Notes: generated by a model from the letters alone, not told the origin. DNA of 64,000 nucleotides from Pandoraea apista (GCF_001465595.2 NZ_CP013481.2:310001-374000); one strand, 5' to 3'. Numbered from the stretch's first letter, positions 1 through 18,656 are shown. Program-made: numbers and translations.

Positions 1-2707
<2,707 letters not shown>

Positions 2708-2847
2708 ATAACCAGTGTGTTTTTCCTGGTGTGAGGCGCGTGTGCCCTGTATGGCGCTGATACGCTCACAACCCAAACTACACGTAGTACTACGCTTCTT
2801 CTGAATTGGTTTTGTTGCACACCGAGTGCAGCAGAACATACAAGTTA

Positions 2848-2962
2848 TGCCTGATGACCATAGCGAGTTGGAACCACCCCTTCCCATCCCGAACAGGACC
2901 GTGAAACGACTCCACGCCGATGATAGTGCGGATACCCGTGTGAAAGTAGGTAATCGTCAGGC
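2848..2962 (+). rRNA. rrf: 5S ribosomal RNA
   Basis: Begins with tgcctgatgaccatagcg and closes with the complementary taatcgtcaggc, the terminal helix of 5S rRNA. The internal cccatcccgaac segment is the conserved 5S core. It lies about 140 nt downstream of 23S in the usual 23S-5S order and is followed directly by a strong terminator. Ends are good to 1-2 nt. Confidence 0.95.
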
Positions 2963-2973
2963 TCCCCTAAAGA

Positions 2974-3005
2974 CCCCTTGCTACAACGCGTAGCAAGGGG
3001 TTTTT
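2974..3005 (+). terminator. Intrinsic terminator of the rRNA operon
   Basis: Perfect 11-bp stem (ccccttgctac / gtagcaagggg, 2974-2984 and 2990-3000) with a 5-nt loop, followed by TTTTT. It lies 12 nt past the 5S rRNA. Confidence 0.93.
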
Positions 3006-3010
3006 GCTTT

Positions 3011-3389
3011 GTGCGCGTCCAATGGCTCGCGGGATTCTTCCTTTGAAATTCCCCGCGCGATTCATTGGCTTGGGGACCCTCGGCAGTTACAGGATCTCGT
3101 TGGATTCATCAGGAATAGAATCGGGCTTCGACTATGGCGCTCATTTTTATTCATTCAGAGTCATTAGAGGCTCCGATTCCTACGTCAAGAACAAGTCATT
3201 TTGTATCCCCCTCGGTTGTGGGCGACATGATGGGGCGGGGCTTCTGGTGAGAAGCGCGATGCGCATTTCCAATCGACCTCTGAAAATGGATTGGTGGGCA
3301 TCAACATTTGACATTTTCTGTCGTTATCGTATTGCCAGTTTCATTCGGTAATACGAGCACAACCCGGCTATCACAGCGGGTTCGAATCA
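3011..3389. other. Gap between rRNA operon and glycosyltransferase gene; no supported gene
   Basis: About 380 bases between the rRNA terminator and the next gene. One open frame crosses it (3004-3351), but it starts inside the terminator, has no ribosome binding site and gives a protein without recognisable features. The DNA is somewhat more AT-rich than its surroundings. No clear promoter was identified. Confidence 0.5.
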
Positions 3390-4175
3390 GTGACAGAAAA
3401 AATGAACCAGATATTTGTTCCGAAGCGAGAGCTTCCGCCTGTAGTCGTCATTTCCCTAGTGGATAGCGATGTCCGTCGCACCCACATTACCGCGCAACTG
3501 ACGGGGGCCGGCGTTCCCTTTCGCTTCTTCGATGCGAAGCGTATCCAGGCCTACCCGCCCGAGTACGACGCTGCTACGCGTCTGCAGATGTACGCCAACC
3601 ATCTGACGCTCGGCGAAGTGGGGTGTTACGACAGTCATTACCGGATTTGGCAGGATCTGGCGCGCTCTAATGACGACATCTGGTGCGTCTTGGAGGACGA
3701 TATCGAGCTGGCGCCGGATTTCTCCCAGCGGCTGGCCGCAGCGATGGACGTTTCGGTACCGTGGGGGCTCATGCGGCTGAAAGACGCTGGCTCCGCGGGG
3801 CGTTGGCAGGTCGCCGAATTGCCTGACGGCGGGGCACTGAATGATCATCGCAAGCAACCTGGCGGCACCCAGGCTTACCTCATTCGTCGCGATGCGGCAT
3901 TGACGCTTCTGGAGTACGGCAAACGCATGATTCATCCCGTTGACGACATGCTGAATCGCAACTGGGAGCATGGCGTTCGGATGATCTCCATGGCACCGGA
4001 TATTGTGCTCGACCGGGGGGATGACCTAGGTACGACTATCGTGGGCCGCCAGAAGGCTAAGCGAAGCATTTCTCAGAAGCTCAGGCGCGAATTCCATATG
4101 GGGCGCGATAGTCTGAACCGGTACATCGACGCCTGGCGCCGTCGCTTGCTGACGCCAGCACGACGCTGGGAATGA
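3390..4175 (+). CDS. Glycosyltransferase family 25 (LPS-type) protein
   Basis: Probable sugar transferase of the family that decorates lipooligosaccharide (GT25, LgtB/LpsA type). Evidence is the N-terminal VVISLVDSDVRR segment, the GEVGCYDSHYRIW motif near residue 75 and the acidic VLEDDIELAPDF motif near residue 105, all in family order. The 261-residue length is normal. The annotated start is GTG at 3390; ATG at 3402 (MNQIFVPKREL) is an alternative, and neither has a convincing ribosome binding site. The gene is alone, between the rRNA terminator and the tRNA promoter, with no other envelope-sugar gene nearby. Acceptor and sugar cannot be inferred. Confidence 0.8.
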   Translation: MTEKMNQIFVPKRELPPVVVISLVDSDVRRTHITAQLTGAGVPFRFFDAKRIQAYPPEYDAATRLQMYANHLTLGEVGCYDSHYRIWQDLARSNDDIWCVLEDDIELAPDFSQRLAAAMDVSVPWGLMRLKDAGSAGRWQVAELPDGGALNDHRKQPGGTQAYLIRRDAALTLLEYGKRMIHPVDDMLNRNWEHGVRMISMAPDIVLDRGDDLGTTIVGRQKAKRSISQKLRREFHMGRDSLNRYIDAWRRRLLTPARRWE

Positions 4176-4286
4176 GCGTGATCCGGACGAATTTCACATA
4201 TCCAAGCAAATCAACGACTTGCCGCATATAGTGAAAATCCGCAGAGCATCAGGCACAAAAACTGCGTATTTAATGCATGGAAGGTG

Positions 4287-4315
4287 TTGACAAGGCTGAG
4301 GGACATCTCCATAAT
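4287..4315 (+). promoter_or_regulatory. Sigma-70-type promoter for the tRNA-tuf operon
   Basis: TTGACA (4287-4292), a 17-bp spacer and CATAAT (4310-4315). The predicted transcription start is a few bases before tRNA-Tyr at 4330. Both hexamers are close to consensus and spacing is ideal. Confidence 0.75.
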
Positions 4316-4329
4316 TGCAAATTCTCTGC

Positions 4330-4415
4330 GGAGGGGTGCCCGAGTGGCTAAAGGGGGCAGACTGTAAATCTGTTGGCTTACGCCTACGTTGGTTCGAATC
4401 CAACCTCCTCCACCA
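4330..4415 (+). tRNA. tRNA-Tyr (anticodon GTA)
   Basis: Class II tRNA with a long variable arm and encoded CCA. The acceptor stem GGAGGGG pairs with CTCCTCC (one G-U), the T arm is gttgg-ttcgaat-ccaac, and the anticodon GTA is at 4364-4366. First of three tRNAs ahead of tuf, matching the E. coli tufB operon order (tyrU-glyT-thrT-tufB). Confidence 0.95.
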
Positions 4416-4489
4416 GAATGCGGAAGTAACAAGCGTCGGAAACCTTGGTCTCCGGCGCTTGTTATCAAGAGGCGAGAGTCGGAATCCAA

Positions 4490-4563
4490 GCGGGTGTAGC
4501 TCAATGGTAGAGCAGAAGCCTTCCAAGCTTATGACGAGGGTTCGATTCCCTTCACCCGCTCCA
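4490..4563 (+). tRNA. tRNA-Gly (anticodon TCC)
   Basis: Acceptor stem gcgggtg pairs with cacccgc; discriminator T and CCA are encoded. Anticodon TCC at 4522-4524 lies in the loop cttccaa. The D arm (agctcaatggtagagc) and T loop (ttcgatt) are standard. Confidence 0.95.
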
Positions 4564-4597
4564 GGTGACGCGCAGACGCAGTAGTAGTTAAGGATTC

Positions 4598-4672
<75 letters not shown>

Positions 4673-4744
4673 AAAGATAGTGTGAAGCGCGGCAGTCAAC
4701 ATGCCGAGCAATCTCGGCAATAGATAACCCGTTAGGAGTCGGAA

Positions 4745-5935
<1,191 letters not shown>

Positions 5936-5962
5936 GCCGGTACCTTAACGGTCCGCGCTTAC

Positions 5963-5988
5963 GGGGTCAGCTTTTGGCGGCTGGCCCC
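5963..5988 (+). terminator. Hairpin between tuf copy 1 and tRNA-Trp
   Basis: Stem ggggtcagc / gctggcccc (9 bp with one G-U), 8-nt loop. Downstream sequence has only a short interrupted T run (gtttta) before the tRNA, so it may be a weak terminator or an RNA-processing structure. Confidence 0.5.
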
Positions 5989-5999
5989 TCTGCTGTTTT

Positions 6000-6075
6000 A
6001 GGGGTATAGCTCAACTGGCAGAGCGTCGGTCTCCAAAACCGAAGGTTGGGGGTTCGATTCCCTCTGCCCCTGCCA
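6000..6075 (+). tRNA. tRNA-Trp (anticodon CCA)
   Basis: Acceptor stem aggggta pairs with tgcccct, discriminator G, encoded CCA. Anticodon CCA at 6033-6035 in loop ctccaaa. It lies 24 nt before secE, so it is probably co-transcribed with secE-nusG. Confidence 0.95.
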
Positions 6076-6098
6076 AAACAACTGTCTGCAAGCTGGAA

Positions 6099-6479
6099 AT
6101 GGCGAATTCTCCCGTAGAAACTGTGCGTACGACTGGCGACAAGCTGCTGCTGGCACTGGCCGGGCTGCTGGTGATTGCTGGCGTCGTGGCGTTCTACGCG
6201 TTGGAGCAACAGGCACTTTATGTGCGCGTTGCTGCCATCGTCGTCGTTCTGGCCATCGCAGCAGGTGTTGCATTGGCATCGCAAACCGGCAAAGGCTTCC
6301 TGGCTTTTGCCAAGGATGCGTATCGGGAAGTGGGTAAGGTCGTTTGGCCGACCCGTAAAGAGGCCGCTCAAACGACCGCGATTGTCTTCGCGTTCGTCAT
6401 CGTCATGGCGCTGTATCTGTGGATCAGCGACAAGACGATTGAATGGGCAGTGTTCTCTTTGATTCTTGGCTGGAAATGA
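6099..6479 (+). CDS. secE: Preprotein translocase subunit SecE
   Basis: Small essential subunit of the SecYEG protein-conducting channel in the inner membrane. The 126-residue protein is the long three-helix form, as in E. coli: hydrophobic segments at about 16-32, 38-58 and 93-115, with the conserved cytoplasmic motif [16 protein letters not shown] just before the last helix. The start gives [13 protein letters not shown]. It follows tRNA-Trp closely and its stop is one base before the nusG start, so the two are translationally coupled. Confidence 0.95.
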   Translation: MANSPVETVRTTGDKLLLALAGLLVIAGVVAFYALEQQALYVRVAAIVVVLAIAAGVALASQTGKGFLAFAKDAYREVGKVVWPTRKEAAQTTAIVFAFVIVMALYLWISDKTIEWAVFSLILGWK

Positions 6480-6480
6480 T

Positions 6481-7038
6481 ATGTCTGATACCGGGGCTGC
6501 ACCGAGTAAGAAGCGCTGGTACGTCGTTCATGCTTATTCCGGCATGGAAAAGAGCGTAGCCAAAGCGCTTCGTGAGCGCATTGCGCGCGCTGGCATGGAA
6601 GACTACTTCGGCGAGATTCTCGTTCCGACCGAAGAAGTTGTTGAAACAAAGGGTGGCCACAAGTCGGTCACCGAACGTCGTTTCTTCCCCGGCTATGTGC
6701 TGTGTGAGATGGAAATGACGGACGACACGTGGCACTTGGTCAAGAACACCGCCAAGGTCACCGGTTTTGTCGGCGGTACGGGTAATCGCCCGATTCCGAT
6801 TCGGCAGGCTGAGGTCGACAAGATCATGTCGCAAATCAAGGACGGGGTGGAAAAGCCGCGTCCCAAGACGTTGTTCGAGGTGGGCGAGCTGGTTCGAGTC
6901 AAGGATGGTCCTTTCACGGACTTCAACGGCTCGGTGGAAGAAGTGAATTACGAAAAATCTCGCCTCCGTGTTTCCGTCACCATTTTCGGACGGGCGACTC
7001 CGGTAGAACTGGAGTTCGGACAGGTCGAAAAGATCTAA
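6481..7038 (+). CDS. nusG: Transcription termination/antitermination factor NusG
   Basis: Binds RNA polymerase and links it to Rho or to ribosomal protein S10. The N-terminal NGN domain starts [15 protein letters not shown], and the C-terminal KOW domain contains [19 protein letters not shown] chose the ATG at 6481 ([13 protein letters not shown], 185 aa), which matches the E. coli N-terminus. A start at 6466 would add five residues and overlap secE. A terminator follows, separating it from the rplK operon. Confidence 0.96.
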   Translation: MSDTGAAPSKKRWYVVHAYSGMEKSVAKALRERIARAGMEDYFGEILVPTEEVVETKGGHKSVTERRFFPGYVLCEMEMTDDTWHLVKNTAKVTGFVGGTGNRPIPIRQAEVDKIMSQIKDGVEKPRPKTLFEVGELVRVKDGPFTDFNGSVEEVNYEKSRLRVSVTIFGRATPVELEFGQVEKI

Positions 7039-7047
7039 GAATAAAAT

Positions 7048-7075
7048 GCGCCGGCGCGACGTCCGGCGCGTTTTT
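7048..7075 (+). terminator. Terminator after nusG
   Basis: Stem gcgccgg / ccggcgc (7048-7054, 7063-7069) with an 8-nt loop and then TTTTT after one G. It separates secE-nusG from rplK. Confidence 0.8.
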
Positions 7076-7181
7076 GCGTTGGTGACAGCCGTCGCCGAGG
7101 AGCGCCAGTAGCCGATTTCCGGTGAAAACGCGCTATGACTCAACCCCGAATATGCGCCACATATTCGTTCCGGAGTAAACC

Positions 7182-7613
7182 ATGGCAAAGAAAATCATCG
7201 GCTTTATCAAGCTGCAGATTCCTGCAGGTAAAGCCAATCCGTCGCCCCCCGTGGGCCCGGCACTGGGTCAACGCGGCCTGAACATCATGGAGTTCTGCAA
7301 GGCGTTCAACGCGCAAACGCAGAGCCTCGAACCGGGTCTGCCGATTCCGGTGGTGATCACCGCATTTGCGGACAAGAGCTTCACGTTCGTCCTGAAGACC
7401 CCGCCGGCAACGGTGCTGATCAAGAAGGCTGCCAACCTGCAAAAGGGTTCGAGCAAGCCGCACACCGACAAGGTGGGCAAGATCACCCGCGCACAAGCGG
7501 AAGAAATCGCGAAGACCAAGATGCCTGACCTTACCGCCTCCGATCTGGACGCTGCGGTTCGCACCATCGCTGGCAGCGCACGTTCGATGGGCATCACGGT
7601 GGAGGGTCTGTAA
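7182..7613 (+). CDS. rplK: 50S ribosomal protein L11
   Basis: Component of the GTPase-associated centre of the large subunit; binds 23S rRNA helices 43/44 and the thiostrepton site. At 143 aa it has the normal length. The N-terminal domain has the proline-rich [16 protein letters not shown] segment and the C-terminal RNA-binding domain ends [17 protein letters not shown] ribosome binding site precedes the ATG. Its stop overlaps the rplA start by one base, and the pair forms the L11 operon, classically repressed by L1 binding to its mRNA. Confidence 0.97.
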   Translation: MAKKIIGFIKLQIPAGKANPSPPVGPALGQRGLNIMEFCKAFNAQTQSLEPGLPIPVVITAFADKSFTFVLKTPPATVLIKKAANLQKGSSKPHTDKVGKITRAQAEEIAKTKMPDLTASDLDAAVRTIAGSARSMGITVEGL

Positions 7614-8308
7614 TGGCTAAGATCTCGAAGCGTCAACAAGCACTGGCCGCCAAGGTCGATCGCAACAAGCTGTACCCGGTCGGCGACGCCCTGGCACTGG
7701 TCAAGGAATGCGCAAGCGCCAAGTTCGACGAGTCGATCGACGTCGCCGTGCAACTGGGCGTGGATGCGAAGAAGTCGGACCAAGTGGTTCGTGGCTCGGT
7801 CGTTCTGCCGGCAGGTACCGGTAAGTCGGTTCGTGTGGCCGTGTTCGCCCAAGGCGACAAGGCTGAGCAAGCCAAGGCTGCCGGCGCCGAAATCGTCGGT
7901 ATGGAAGACCTGGCCGAGCAGATCAAGGCCGGCAACATGGACTTCGACATCGTGATCGCTTCGCCGGACACGATGCGTATCGTCGGTACGCTGGGTCAGA
8001 TCCTTGGCCCGCGCGGCCTGATGCCGAACCCGAAGGTTGGCACGGTGACCCCGGACGTTGCTACGGCTGTGAAGAACGCCAAGGCGGGTCAGGTGCAGTT
8101 CCGCGTCGACAAGGGCGGCATCATTCACGCCACCATCGGTCGCGCTTCGTTCGAACCGGCAGCGTTGCAACAGAACCTTTCGGCGCTGTTGGAAGCCCTG
8201 ACGAAGGCCAAGCCGGCCTCGAGCAAGGGTGTCTACCTGCGCAAGATCGCTCTGTCGAGCACGATGGGCGTTGGCGTGCGTGTGGACCAGGCTAGCCTGG
8301 CTGCCTAA
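7613..8308 (+). CDS. rplA: 50S ribosomal protein L1
   Basis: Forms the mobile L1 stalk at the E site and, in the studied E. coli system, represses translation of rplK-rplA. The 231 residues match the family length. The central [14 protein letters not shown] motif is diagnostic, and the C-terminus returns to the first domain. The start codon overlaps the rplK stop (TAATG), giving translational coupling. A 331-nt leader separates it from rplJ. Confidence 0.97.
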   Translation: MAKISKRQQALAAKVDRNKLYPVGDALALVKECASAKFDESIDVAVQLGVDAKKSDQVVRGSVVLPAGTGKSVRVAVFAQGDKAEQAKAAGAEIVGMEDLAEQIKAGNMDFDIVIASPDTMRIVGTLGQILGPRGLMPNPKVGTVTPDVATAVKNAKAGQVQFRVDKGGIIHATIGRASFEPAALQQNLSALLEALTKAKPASSKGVYLRKIALSSTMGVGVRVDQASLAA

Positions 8309-8639
8309 GTCAGCGTAAGCCACAGTATCGCAATCGCAGGGTGATGGCGTCCCCTGCGACGGCTGAGATCCCAGAGATCGAAAGCCAGTAGCAAAAGACT
8401 TTGGGCGGAAGCGAGTTCTTCGGAATGCGCTTCCGGTTATCAAAGACCGTTGGCGGGAATGGGCATTGACTGACGCTCCCTTAATACGCCAGCCAACGCA
8501 GATGGCGAACCCGAACAAGTTATGCAGTCGCACCCTCGCACACGGGCAACCGGGCGCGAAGGTTGAAACTCCAGACATGTCGGTAAGCCGTTAGTGGAAC
8601 GGCGTCACCATGAGGTGATGTCAATTTTGGAGGTTAACC
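8309..8639 (+). promoter_or_regulatory. rplA-rplJ intergenic leader, probable L10 autoregulatory region
   Basis: A 331-base non-coding stretch ahead of rplJ, the place of the L10-binding leader in other proteobacteria. Just before the ribosome binding site there are two hairpins: gccgtt/aacggc (8587-8592, 8598-8603) and gtcacc/ggtgat (8604-8619). I see the structure but not a confirmed kink-turn motif, so binding by L10(L12)4 is inference from position. No clear promoter was identified. Confidence 0.5.
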
Positions 8640-9137
8640 GTGGCACTTAATCTTGATGATAAGAAAGCCGTCGTGGCTGAAGTATCGGCGCAAGTCGCCG
8701 GCGCTTCGACCATCGTTGTGGCTGAATATCGCGGAATCACGGTTGGCGATCTGACGAAGCTTCGCGCCAATGCGCGTCAGCAAGGCGTCTACCTGCGCGT
8801 TCTGAAGAACACGCTGGCACGCCGCGCGGTGGAAAACACCCCGTTTGCTGACCTGGCTGAGCAGATGACCGGTCCTCTGATCTACGGTATCTCGACGGAT
8901 CCCGTAGCCGCTGCGAAAGTCTTGAACGACTTTTCGAAGGGCAACGACAAGTTGATCTTGAAGGCCGGCTCGTACGACGGCAAGGTGATGGACAAGGCAG
9001 GCGTGCAAGCGCTGGCCTCGATCCCGAGCCGCGACGAACTGCTCGCGAAGTTGCTGGGTGTCATGCAAGCGCCGGTTTCCGGCTTTGCTCGCGTCCTGGC
9101 TGCCGTGGCCGAGAAGAAGCAAGCGGAAGCTGCTTAA
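8640..9137 (+). CDS. rplJ: 50S ribosomal protein L10
   Basis: Base of the L7/L12 stalk: its N-terminal domain binds 23S rRNA and its C-terminal helix carries L7/L12 dimers. The 165-residue protein has the family [17 protein letters not shown] segment near residue 25 and an Ala-rich C-terminal helix ending AEKKQAEAA. The start is GTG with a strong GGAGG site 7 nt upstream. It is followed at 60 nt by rplL, its partner. Confidence 0.96.
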   Translation: MALNLDDKKAVVAEVSAQVAGASTIVVAEYRGITVGDLTKLRANARQQGVYLRVLKNTLARRAVENTPFADLAEQMTGPLIYGISTDPVAAAKVLNDFSKGNDKLILKAGSYDGKVMDKAGVQALASIPSRDELLAKLLGVMQAPVSGFARVLAAVAEKKQAEAA

Positions 9138-9197
9138 TTCTCGACCCGGTTACACGATCGCTGACTTCGGTCCGAACACAATCTAGGAGTTTTACAA

Positions 9198-9575
9198 ATG
9201 GCAATCACGAAAGACGAAATCATCGAAGCCGTAGGCGCGATGTCGGTTATGGAACTGAACGACCTGGTCAAGGCGTTCGAAGAGAAGTTCGGCGTGTCGG
9301 CTGCTGCCCTGGCAGTTGCTGGCCCGGCTGGTGCTGGCGGCGGTGCTGCTGCTGCTGAAGAGCAAACCGAATTCAACGTCATCCTGGCAGAAGTCGGTGC
9401 AAACAAGGTCGGCGTCATTAAGGCCGTCCGCGAAATCACCGGCCTGGGCCTGAAGGAAGCCAAGGATCTGGTTGATGGCGCTCCGAAGGCTGTCAAGGAA
9501 GGCGTCGACAAGGCTGCTGCTGAAGAAGCCAAGAAGAAGCTGGAAGAAGCCGGCGCCAAGGTCGAAGTCAAGTAA
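9198..9575 (+). CDS. rplL: 50S ribosomal protein L7/L12
   Basis: Multi-copy stalk protein that recruits translational GTPases. At 125 residues it shows the dimerising N-terminal domain, an Ala/Gly-rich hinge ([15 protein letters not shown], about residues 39-53) and the C-terminal factor-binding domain with [16 protein letters not shown]. The ribosome binding site is TAGGAG. A hairpin with a T run follows within 20 nt, so only part of the transcripts would continue into rpoB. Confidence 0.97.
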   Translation: MAITKDEIIEAVGAMSVMELNDLVKAFEEKFGVSAAALAVAGPAGAGGGAAAAEEQTEFNVILAEVGANKVGVIKAVREITGLGLKEAKDLVDGAPKAVKEGVDKAAAEEAKKKLEEAGAKVEVK

Positions 9576-9594
9576 TTCGGCTCTGCGCGTAGGG

Positions 9595-9626
9595 AAGGCT
9601 GGCGACGAAAAGTCGTCAGCCTTTTT
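9595..9626 (+). terminator. rplL-rpoB attenuator-like hairpin
   Basis: Twelve-base-pair stem (aaggctggcgac / gtcgtcagcctt, one G-U) with loop gaaaa and TTTTT. It sits where E. coli has an attenuator that sets the ratio of ribosomal protein to RNA polymerase synthesis; partial readthrough is inferred because rpoB follows on the same strand. Confidence 0.75.
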
Positions 9627-10070
9627 GTGCTTTCAGGAGATGCAAATCCCACAAAGGATGTGCGGATTTCGAAAGCTGGCGTGAAGCAACGCCAAGTGAT
9701 TGAAAGTAAAACGATTTCGCCGAAGCCCATGCAAGTCACGCTGTTTCAAACGCGCGTCTCATCGGCAAACTGAGCGAAAGGCAGTATCAGAGAAGTAGCG
9801 AAGGCGTATCGAAGAGGCCAAAGAAAAAATCGTGCGGCACTGAGTCGGCAGCGGTTTTCTCTTTGTCTTCTGAAGCGACTGCAGAAGGCAAGTTTGGTCG
9901 GGCGACGGGCAACACAGGCATCCGTCGCCGTCAGCCAGCGGTTGGTAGCGGCCAACCACCAAGCTCGTTGCTCCATGGCAAGCCCGCCGTGGAGGACGTC
10001 TGGTCTCAGTCGATGAACACCCGTTGGCGATGCCTGCCGTCGTCGTCAGCGTAGTGATTCGGAGATCGTA
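9627..10070. other. Long untranslated region ahead of rpoB
   Basis: About 440 bases between the attenuator-like hairpin and rpoB. No ORF with coding character is seen. The stretch could hold an internal promoter or RNase processing site, as in E. coli, but none could be assigned by eye. Confidence 0.4.
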
Positions 10071-14177
<4,107 letters not shown>

Positions 14178-14203
14178 TCGCGTTCAGGCAACAGGAGAAA
14201 GCA

Positions 14204-17200
14204 ATGAAAGCTTTGCTCGATCTATTCAAGCAAGTCCAGCAGGACGAACAGTTCGACGCGATCAAGATCGGTCTGGCTTCGCCGGACAAGATCCGTTCGT
14301 GGTCGTTCGGCGAAGTGAAGAAGCCGGAAACGATCAACTACCGGACTTTCAAGCCCGAGCGTGACGGTCTGTTCTGCGCAAAGATTTTCGGTCCGATCAA
14401 GGACTACGAATGCCTTTGCGGCAAGTACAAGCGCCTGAAGCACCGTGGCGTGATCTGCGAGAAGTGCGGCGTGGAAGTCACGCTGGCGAAGGTGCGTCGC
14501 GAACGCATGGGCCACATTGAGCTGGCCTCGCCGGTCGCGCACATCTGGTTCCTGAAGTCGCTGCCGTCGCGTCTGGGCATGGTGCTCGACATGACGCTGC
14601 GCGACATCGAACGCGTGCTGTACTTCGAAGCCTATGTGGTCCTCGAACCTGGCATGACGCCGCTCAAGCGTTGCCAGATCATGACGGAAGAGGATTACTA
14701 CAACAAGGTCGAGGAATACGGCGACGAATTCCGTGCCGAAATGGGTGCGGAAGGCGTGCGCGAACTGCTGCGCTCGATCGACATCGACCAGCAGGTCGAG
14801 CATCTGCGCGCCGAGCTGCAAGCCACGGGCTCGGAAGCCAAGATCAAGAAGTACGCCAAGCGCCTGAAGGTGCTCGAGGCTTTCCAACGCTCGGGCATCA
14901 AGCCCGAGTGGATGGTGCTCGAAGTGCTGCCGGTGCTCCCGCCTGAGCTGCGCCCGCTGGTGCCGCTCGACGGTGGCCGCTTCGCGACCTCGGATCTGAA
15001 CGATCTGTATCGCCGCGTTATCAACCGTAACAACCGTCTGAAGCGTCTGCTCGAGCTGAAGGCCCCGGACATCATCGTGCGCAACGAAAAGCGCATGCTG
15101 CAAGAGTCCGTGGACTCGCTGCTCGACAACGGCCGTCGCGGTAAGGCGATGACCGGTGCGAACAAGCGTCCGCTCAAGTCGCTGGCCGACATGATCAAGG
15201 GTAAGAGCGGTCGTTTCCGTCAGAACCTGCTGGGTAAGCGCGTTGACTACTCGGGCCGTTCGGTGATTACCGTGGGCCCGACGCTCAAGCTGCATCAGTG
15301 CGGTCTGCCGAAGCTGATGGCGCTCGAACTCTTCAAGCCGTTCATCTTCCACAAGCTGGAAGTGATGGGCGTGGCGACGACCATCAAGGCCGCGAAGAAG
15401 GAAGTCGAGAACCAGACGGCGGTGGTGTGGGACATCCTCGAAGAGGTGATCCGCGAGCACCCGATCATGCTGAACCGCGCACCGACGCTGCACCGTCTGG
15501 GTATCCAGGCGTTTGAGCCGGTGCTGATCGAAGGCAAGGCAATTCAGCTTCACCCGCTGGTTTGCGCGGCGTTCAACGCCGACTTCGACGGTGACCAGAT
15601 GGCCGTTCACGTGCCGCTGTCGCTCGAAGCGCAGATGGAAGCGCGTACCCTGATGCTGGCCTCGAACAACGTGTTGTTCCCGGCTAACGGCGATCCGTCG
15701 ATCGTGCCGTCGCAGGATATCGTGCTGGGTCTGTACTACGCGACGCGTGACAAGATCAACGGCCGTGGCGAAGGCCTGTCGTTCATCGACGTCTCGGAAG
15801 TGCTGCGTGCGTACGACAACAAGGAAGTCGAACTGGCTTCGCGTGTGAACGTGCGTATCACGGAGTACACGGTCGATCCGGAAACGGGCGAAAAGACGCC
15901 GAAGATCACGCTGTACCCGACGACTGTCGGCCGCGCGATCCTGTCGGAAATTCTGCCGCCGGGCCTGCCGTTCTCGGTCCTGAACAAGTCGCTCAAGAAG
16001 AAGGAAATCTCGAAGCTGATCAACACGGCGTTCCGCCGCTGCGGTCTGCGCGAGACGGTGATCTTCGTCGACAAGCTGATGCAGTCGGGCTTCCGCCTGG
16101 CAACGCGTGCCGGTATCTCGATCTGCGTCGACGACATGCTCGTGCCGACGAAGAAGGAAGAGCTGATCGGCGAAGCGTCGAAGAAGGTCAAGGAATATGA
16201 CCGTCAGTACATGTCGGGTCTGGTCACGGCGCAAGAGCGTTACAACAACGTCGTGGACATTTGGGGTGCTACCGGTGACGCCGTGGGTAAGGCGATGATG
16301 GAGCAGCTCTCGAAGGAAAAGACGATCGATCGCGACGGCAACTCCGTGGATCAGGAGTCGTTCAACTCGATTTACATGATGGCCGACTCCGGTGCTCGCG
16401 GTTCGAGCGCCCAGATTCGCCAGCTCGCCGGTATGCGTGGCCTGATGGCCAAGCCGGACGGCTCGATTATCGAGACGCCGATTACCGCGAACTTCCGCGA
16501 AGGCCTGAACGTGTTGCAGTACTTCATCTCGACCCACGGTGCACGTAAGGGTCTGGCCGATACGGCACTGAAGACGGCAAACTCGGGTTACCTGACGCGT
16601 CGTCTGGTTGACGTGACGCAGGATCTGGTCGTGGTCGAAGACGATTGCGGCACGACCAACGGCGTGGCGATGAAGGCGCTGGTCGAGGGCGGTGAAGTGG
16701 TCGAAGCCCTGCGTGACCGTATTCTGGGTCGCGTGGCAGTGGCTGACGTCGTGAATCCGGAAACGCAGGAAACGGTGTACGAAGCGGGCACGCTGCTGGA
16801 CGAAGACGCCGTCGAAATGATCGAAACGCTGGGTATCGACGAAGTGCGCGTGCGCACGCCGTTGACCTGCGATACGCGCTACGGTCTGTGCGCAGCCTGC
16901 TATGGCCGCGATCTGGGTCGTGGTTCGCGCGTGAACGTCGGCGAAGCCGTCGGCGTGATCGCAGCGCAGTCGATCGGCGAACCGGGCACGCAGCTCACGA
17001 TGCGTACGTTCCACATCGGTGGTGCGGCATCGCGTGCGGCAGTGGCCTCGTCGATTGAAGCCAAGTCGAACGGTACGGTTCGCTTCACGGCGACCATGCG
17101 TTACGTGACGAATGGCCGTGGCGAGCAGATCGCGATCTCGCGTTCGGGCGAAATCCTGATCACGGACGATCATGGCCGTGAGCGCGAGCGTCACAAGGTG

Positions 17201-18415
17201 CCGTACGGCGCCACGCTGCTGCAACTGGACGGTGCACAGGTCAAGGCCGGTGCCCAACTGGGTACGTGGGATCCGCTGACGCGCCCGATCATTACCGAAC
17301 ACGGCGGTATCGCCAAGTTCGAGAACGTCGAGGAAGGGGTCACGGTTGCCAAGCAGATCGACGATGTGACGGGTCTGTCCACGCTGGTCGTGATCGATCC
17401 GAAGCGTCGTGGTCCGGCGTCGAAGAACGTGCGTCCGCAGGTCAAGCTGCTCGACGAAAACGGTCAGGAAGTGAAGATCCCGGGTACCGATCACGCTGTG
17501 ACGATCGGCTTCCAGGTCGGTGCACTGATTACCGTCAAGGACGGTCAGCATGTGCCGGTGGGTGAAGTGCTTGCACGTATCCCGACCGAATCGCAGAAGA
17601 CCCGCGACATTACCGGGGGTCTGCCGCGTGTGGCCGAACTGTTCGAAGCGCGTGCACCGAAGGACGCCGGCATTCTGGCCGAAGTCACGGGCACCACGTC
17701 GTTCGGTAAGGACACGAAGGGCAAGCAGCGTCTGGTCATTACCGATCTGGACGGCAACCAGCACGAATTCCTGATTCCGAAGGAAAAGCAGGTGCTGGTG
17801 CACGACGGTCAGGTGGTGAACAAGGGCGAAATGATCGTGGACGGCCCGGCCGACCCGCACGACATCCTGCGTTTGCAGGGTATCGAAGCGCTGGCGCGTT
17901 ACATCGTCGACGAAGTTCAGGACGTGTACCGCTTGCAGGGTGTGAAGATCAACGACAAGCACATCGAGGTGATCGTTCGCCAGATGCTGCGTCGTGTGCA
18001 GATCGTCGATTCGGGCGATACGCGCTTCATCACCGGCGAACAGGTCGAACGTTCGGACATGCTCGACGAGAACGACGCCATGAACGCGCAAGACAAGCGT
18101 CCGGCGCAGTACGAGAACGTGTTGCTGGGTATTACGAAGGCGTCGCTCTCGACGGACTCGTTCATCTCGGCCGCATCGTTCCAGGAAACGACGCGCGTGT
18201 TGACCGAAGCCGCCATCATGGGCAAGAAGGACGACCTGCGTGGCCTGAAGGAAAACGTCATCGTCGGCCGTCTGATCCCGGCAGGTACGGGTCTGGCGTA
18301 TCACAAGGCTCGCAAGGCCCGCGAGACGTCGGATCGCGAGCGTCACGACCAGATCGCTCTGGAAGAGGCGTTTGCTCCGATGCCGAGTTCGGTGGAAGAG
18401 CCCACGGCAGAGTAA
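14204..18415 (+). CDS. rpoC: DNA-directed RNA polymerase subunit beta'
   Basis: Catalytic clamp subunit of RNA polymerase, 1403 residues. The active-site magnesium loop NADFDGDQM is present around residue 460. The N-terminal zinc site [19 protein letters not shown] is near residue 70, and the second zinc cluster with [13 protein letters not shown] is near residue 890. The start [10 protein letters not shown] follows an AGGAG ribosome binding site. A strong terminator ends the operon; str-operon genes, which often follow in this lineage, are displaced by about 22.5 kb. Confidence 0.98.
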   Translation: MKALLDLFKQVQQDEQFDAIKIGLASPDKIRSWSFGEVKKPETINYRTFKPERDGLFCAKIFGPIKDYECLCGKYKRLKHRGVICEKCGVEVTLAKVRRERMGHIELASPVAHIWFLKSLPSRLGMVLDMTLRDIERVLYFEAYVVLEPGMTPLKRCQIMTEEDYYNKVEEYGDEFRAEMGAEGVRELLRSIDIDQQVEHLRAELQATGSEAKIKKYAKRLKVLEAFQRSGIKPEWMVLEVLPVLPPELRPLVPLDGGRFATSDLNDLYRRVINRNNRLKRLLELKAPDIIVRNEKRMLQESVDSLLDNGRRGKAMTGANKRPLKSLADMIKGKSGRFRQNLLGKRVDYSGRSVITVGPTLKLHQCGLPKLMALELFKPFIFHKLEVMGVATTIKAAKKEVENQTAVVWDILEEVIREHPIMLNRAPTLHRLGIQAFEPVLIEGKAIQLHPLVCAAFNADFDGDQMAVHVPLSLEAQMEARTLMLASNNVLFPANGDPSIVPSQDIVLGLYYATRDKINGRGEGLSFIDVSEVLRAYDNKEVELASRVNVRITEYTVDPETGEKTPKITLYPTTVGRAILSEILPPGLPFSVLNKSLKKKEISKLINTAFRRCGLRETVIFVDKLMQSGFRLATRAGISICVDDMLVPTKKEELIGEASKKVKEYDRQYMSGLVTAQERYNNVVDIWGATGDAVGKAMMEQLSKEKTIDRDGNSVDQESFNSIYMMADSGARGSSAQIRQLAGMRGLMAKPDGSIIETPITANFREGLNVLQYFISTHGARKGLADTALKTANSGYLTRRLVDVTQDLVVVEDDCGTTNGVAMKALVEGGEVVEALRDRILGRVAVADVVNPETQETVYEAGTLLDEDAVEMIETLGIDEVRVRTPLTCDTRYGLCAACYGRDLGRGSRVNVGEAVGVIAAQSIGEPGTQLTMRTFHIGGAASRAAVASSIEAKSNGTVRFTATMRYVTNGRGEQIAISRSGEILITDDHGRERERHKVPYGATLLQLDGAQVKAGAQLGTWDPLTRPIITEHGGIAKFENVEEGVTVAKQIDDVTGLSTLVVIDPKRRGPASKNVRPQVKLLDENGQEVKIPGTDHAVTIGFQVGALITVKDGQHVPVGEVLARIPTESQKTRDITGGLPRVAELFEARAPKDAGILAEVTGTTSFGKDTKGKQRLVITDLDGNQHEFLIPKEKQVLVHDGQVVNKGEMIVDGPADPHDILRLQGIEALARYIVDEVQDVYRLQGVKINDKHIEVIVRQMLRRVQIVDSGDTRFITGEQVERSDMLDENDAMNAQDKRPAQYENVLLGITKASLSTDSFISAASFQETTRVLTEAAIMGKKDDLRGLKENVIVGRLIPAGTGLAYHKARKARETSDRERHDQIALEEAFAPMPSSVEEPTAE

Positions 18416-18475
18416 ATCGGACTGGCGGCGCCGGCGAAAGCGGGCGCTGCCAATCCGGAAACAACGTCGTTACAG

Positions 18476-18509
18476 AAACGGCACCCTTTGCGGGGTGCCG
18501 TTTTTTTTT
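18476..18509 (+). terminator. Terminator of the rpoBC operon
   Basis: Ten-base-pair stem aaacggcacc / ggtgccgttt (18476-18485, 18494-18503) with loop ctttgcgg and a nine-base T run (18501-18509). A clear intrinsic terminator. Confidence 0.92.
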
Positions 18510-18656
18510 CGGTAAATATTGTCGTTCGCCGTGTCCCCCGGTATTTTGCGCTCAGCCGGCAAGTGATTTTGTCGTACGGGGTTAAGTGCTTGAAATGACG
18601 ATATAATTTTCGCTCCTTTAAAGCGATATCGCTCGTCGCGTCCTACGATCCGGAAT

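Noticed and set aside
3004..3351. A 115-codon frame after the rRNA terminator
   Set aside because: It begins inside the terminator T run, lacks a ribosome binding site and has no recognisable features.
14222..18346. A 1374-codon open frame on the minus strand opposite rpoC
   Set aside because: It is a shadow of a high-GC coding gene: His/Arg/Leu/Asp-rich composition, no ribosome binding site and no known domains. Similar antisense frames occur opposite rpoB, fusA, tuf and others.
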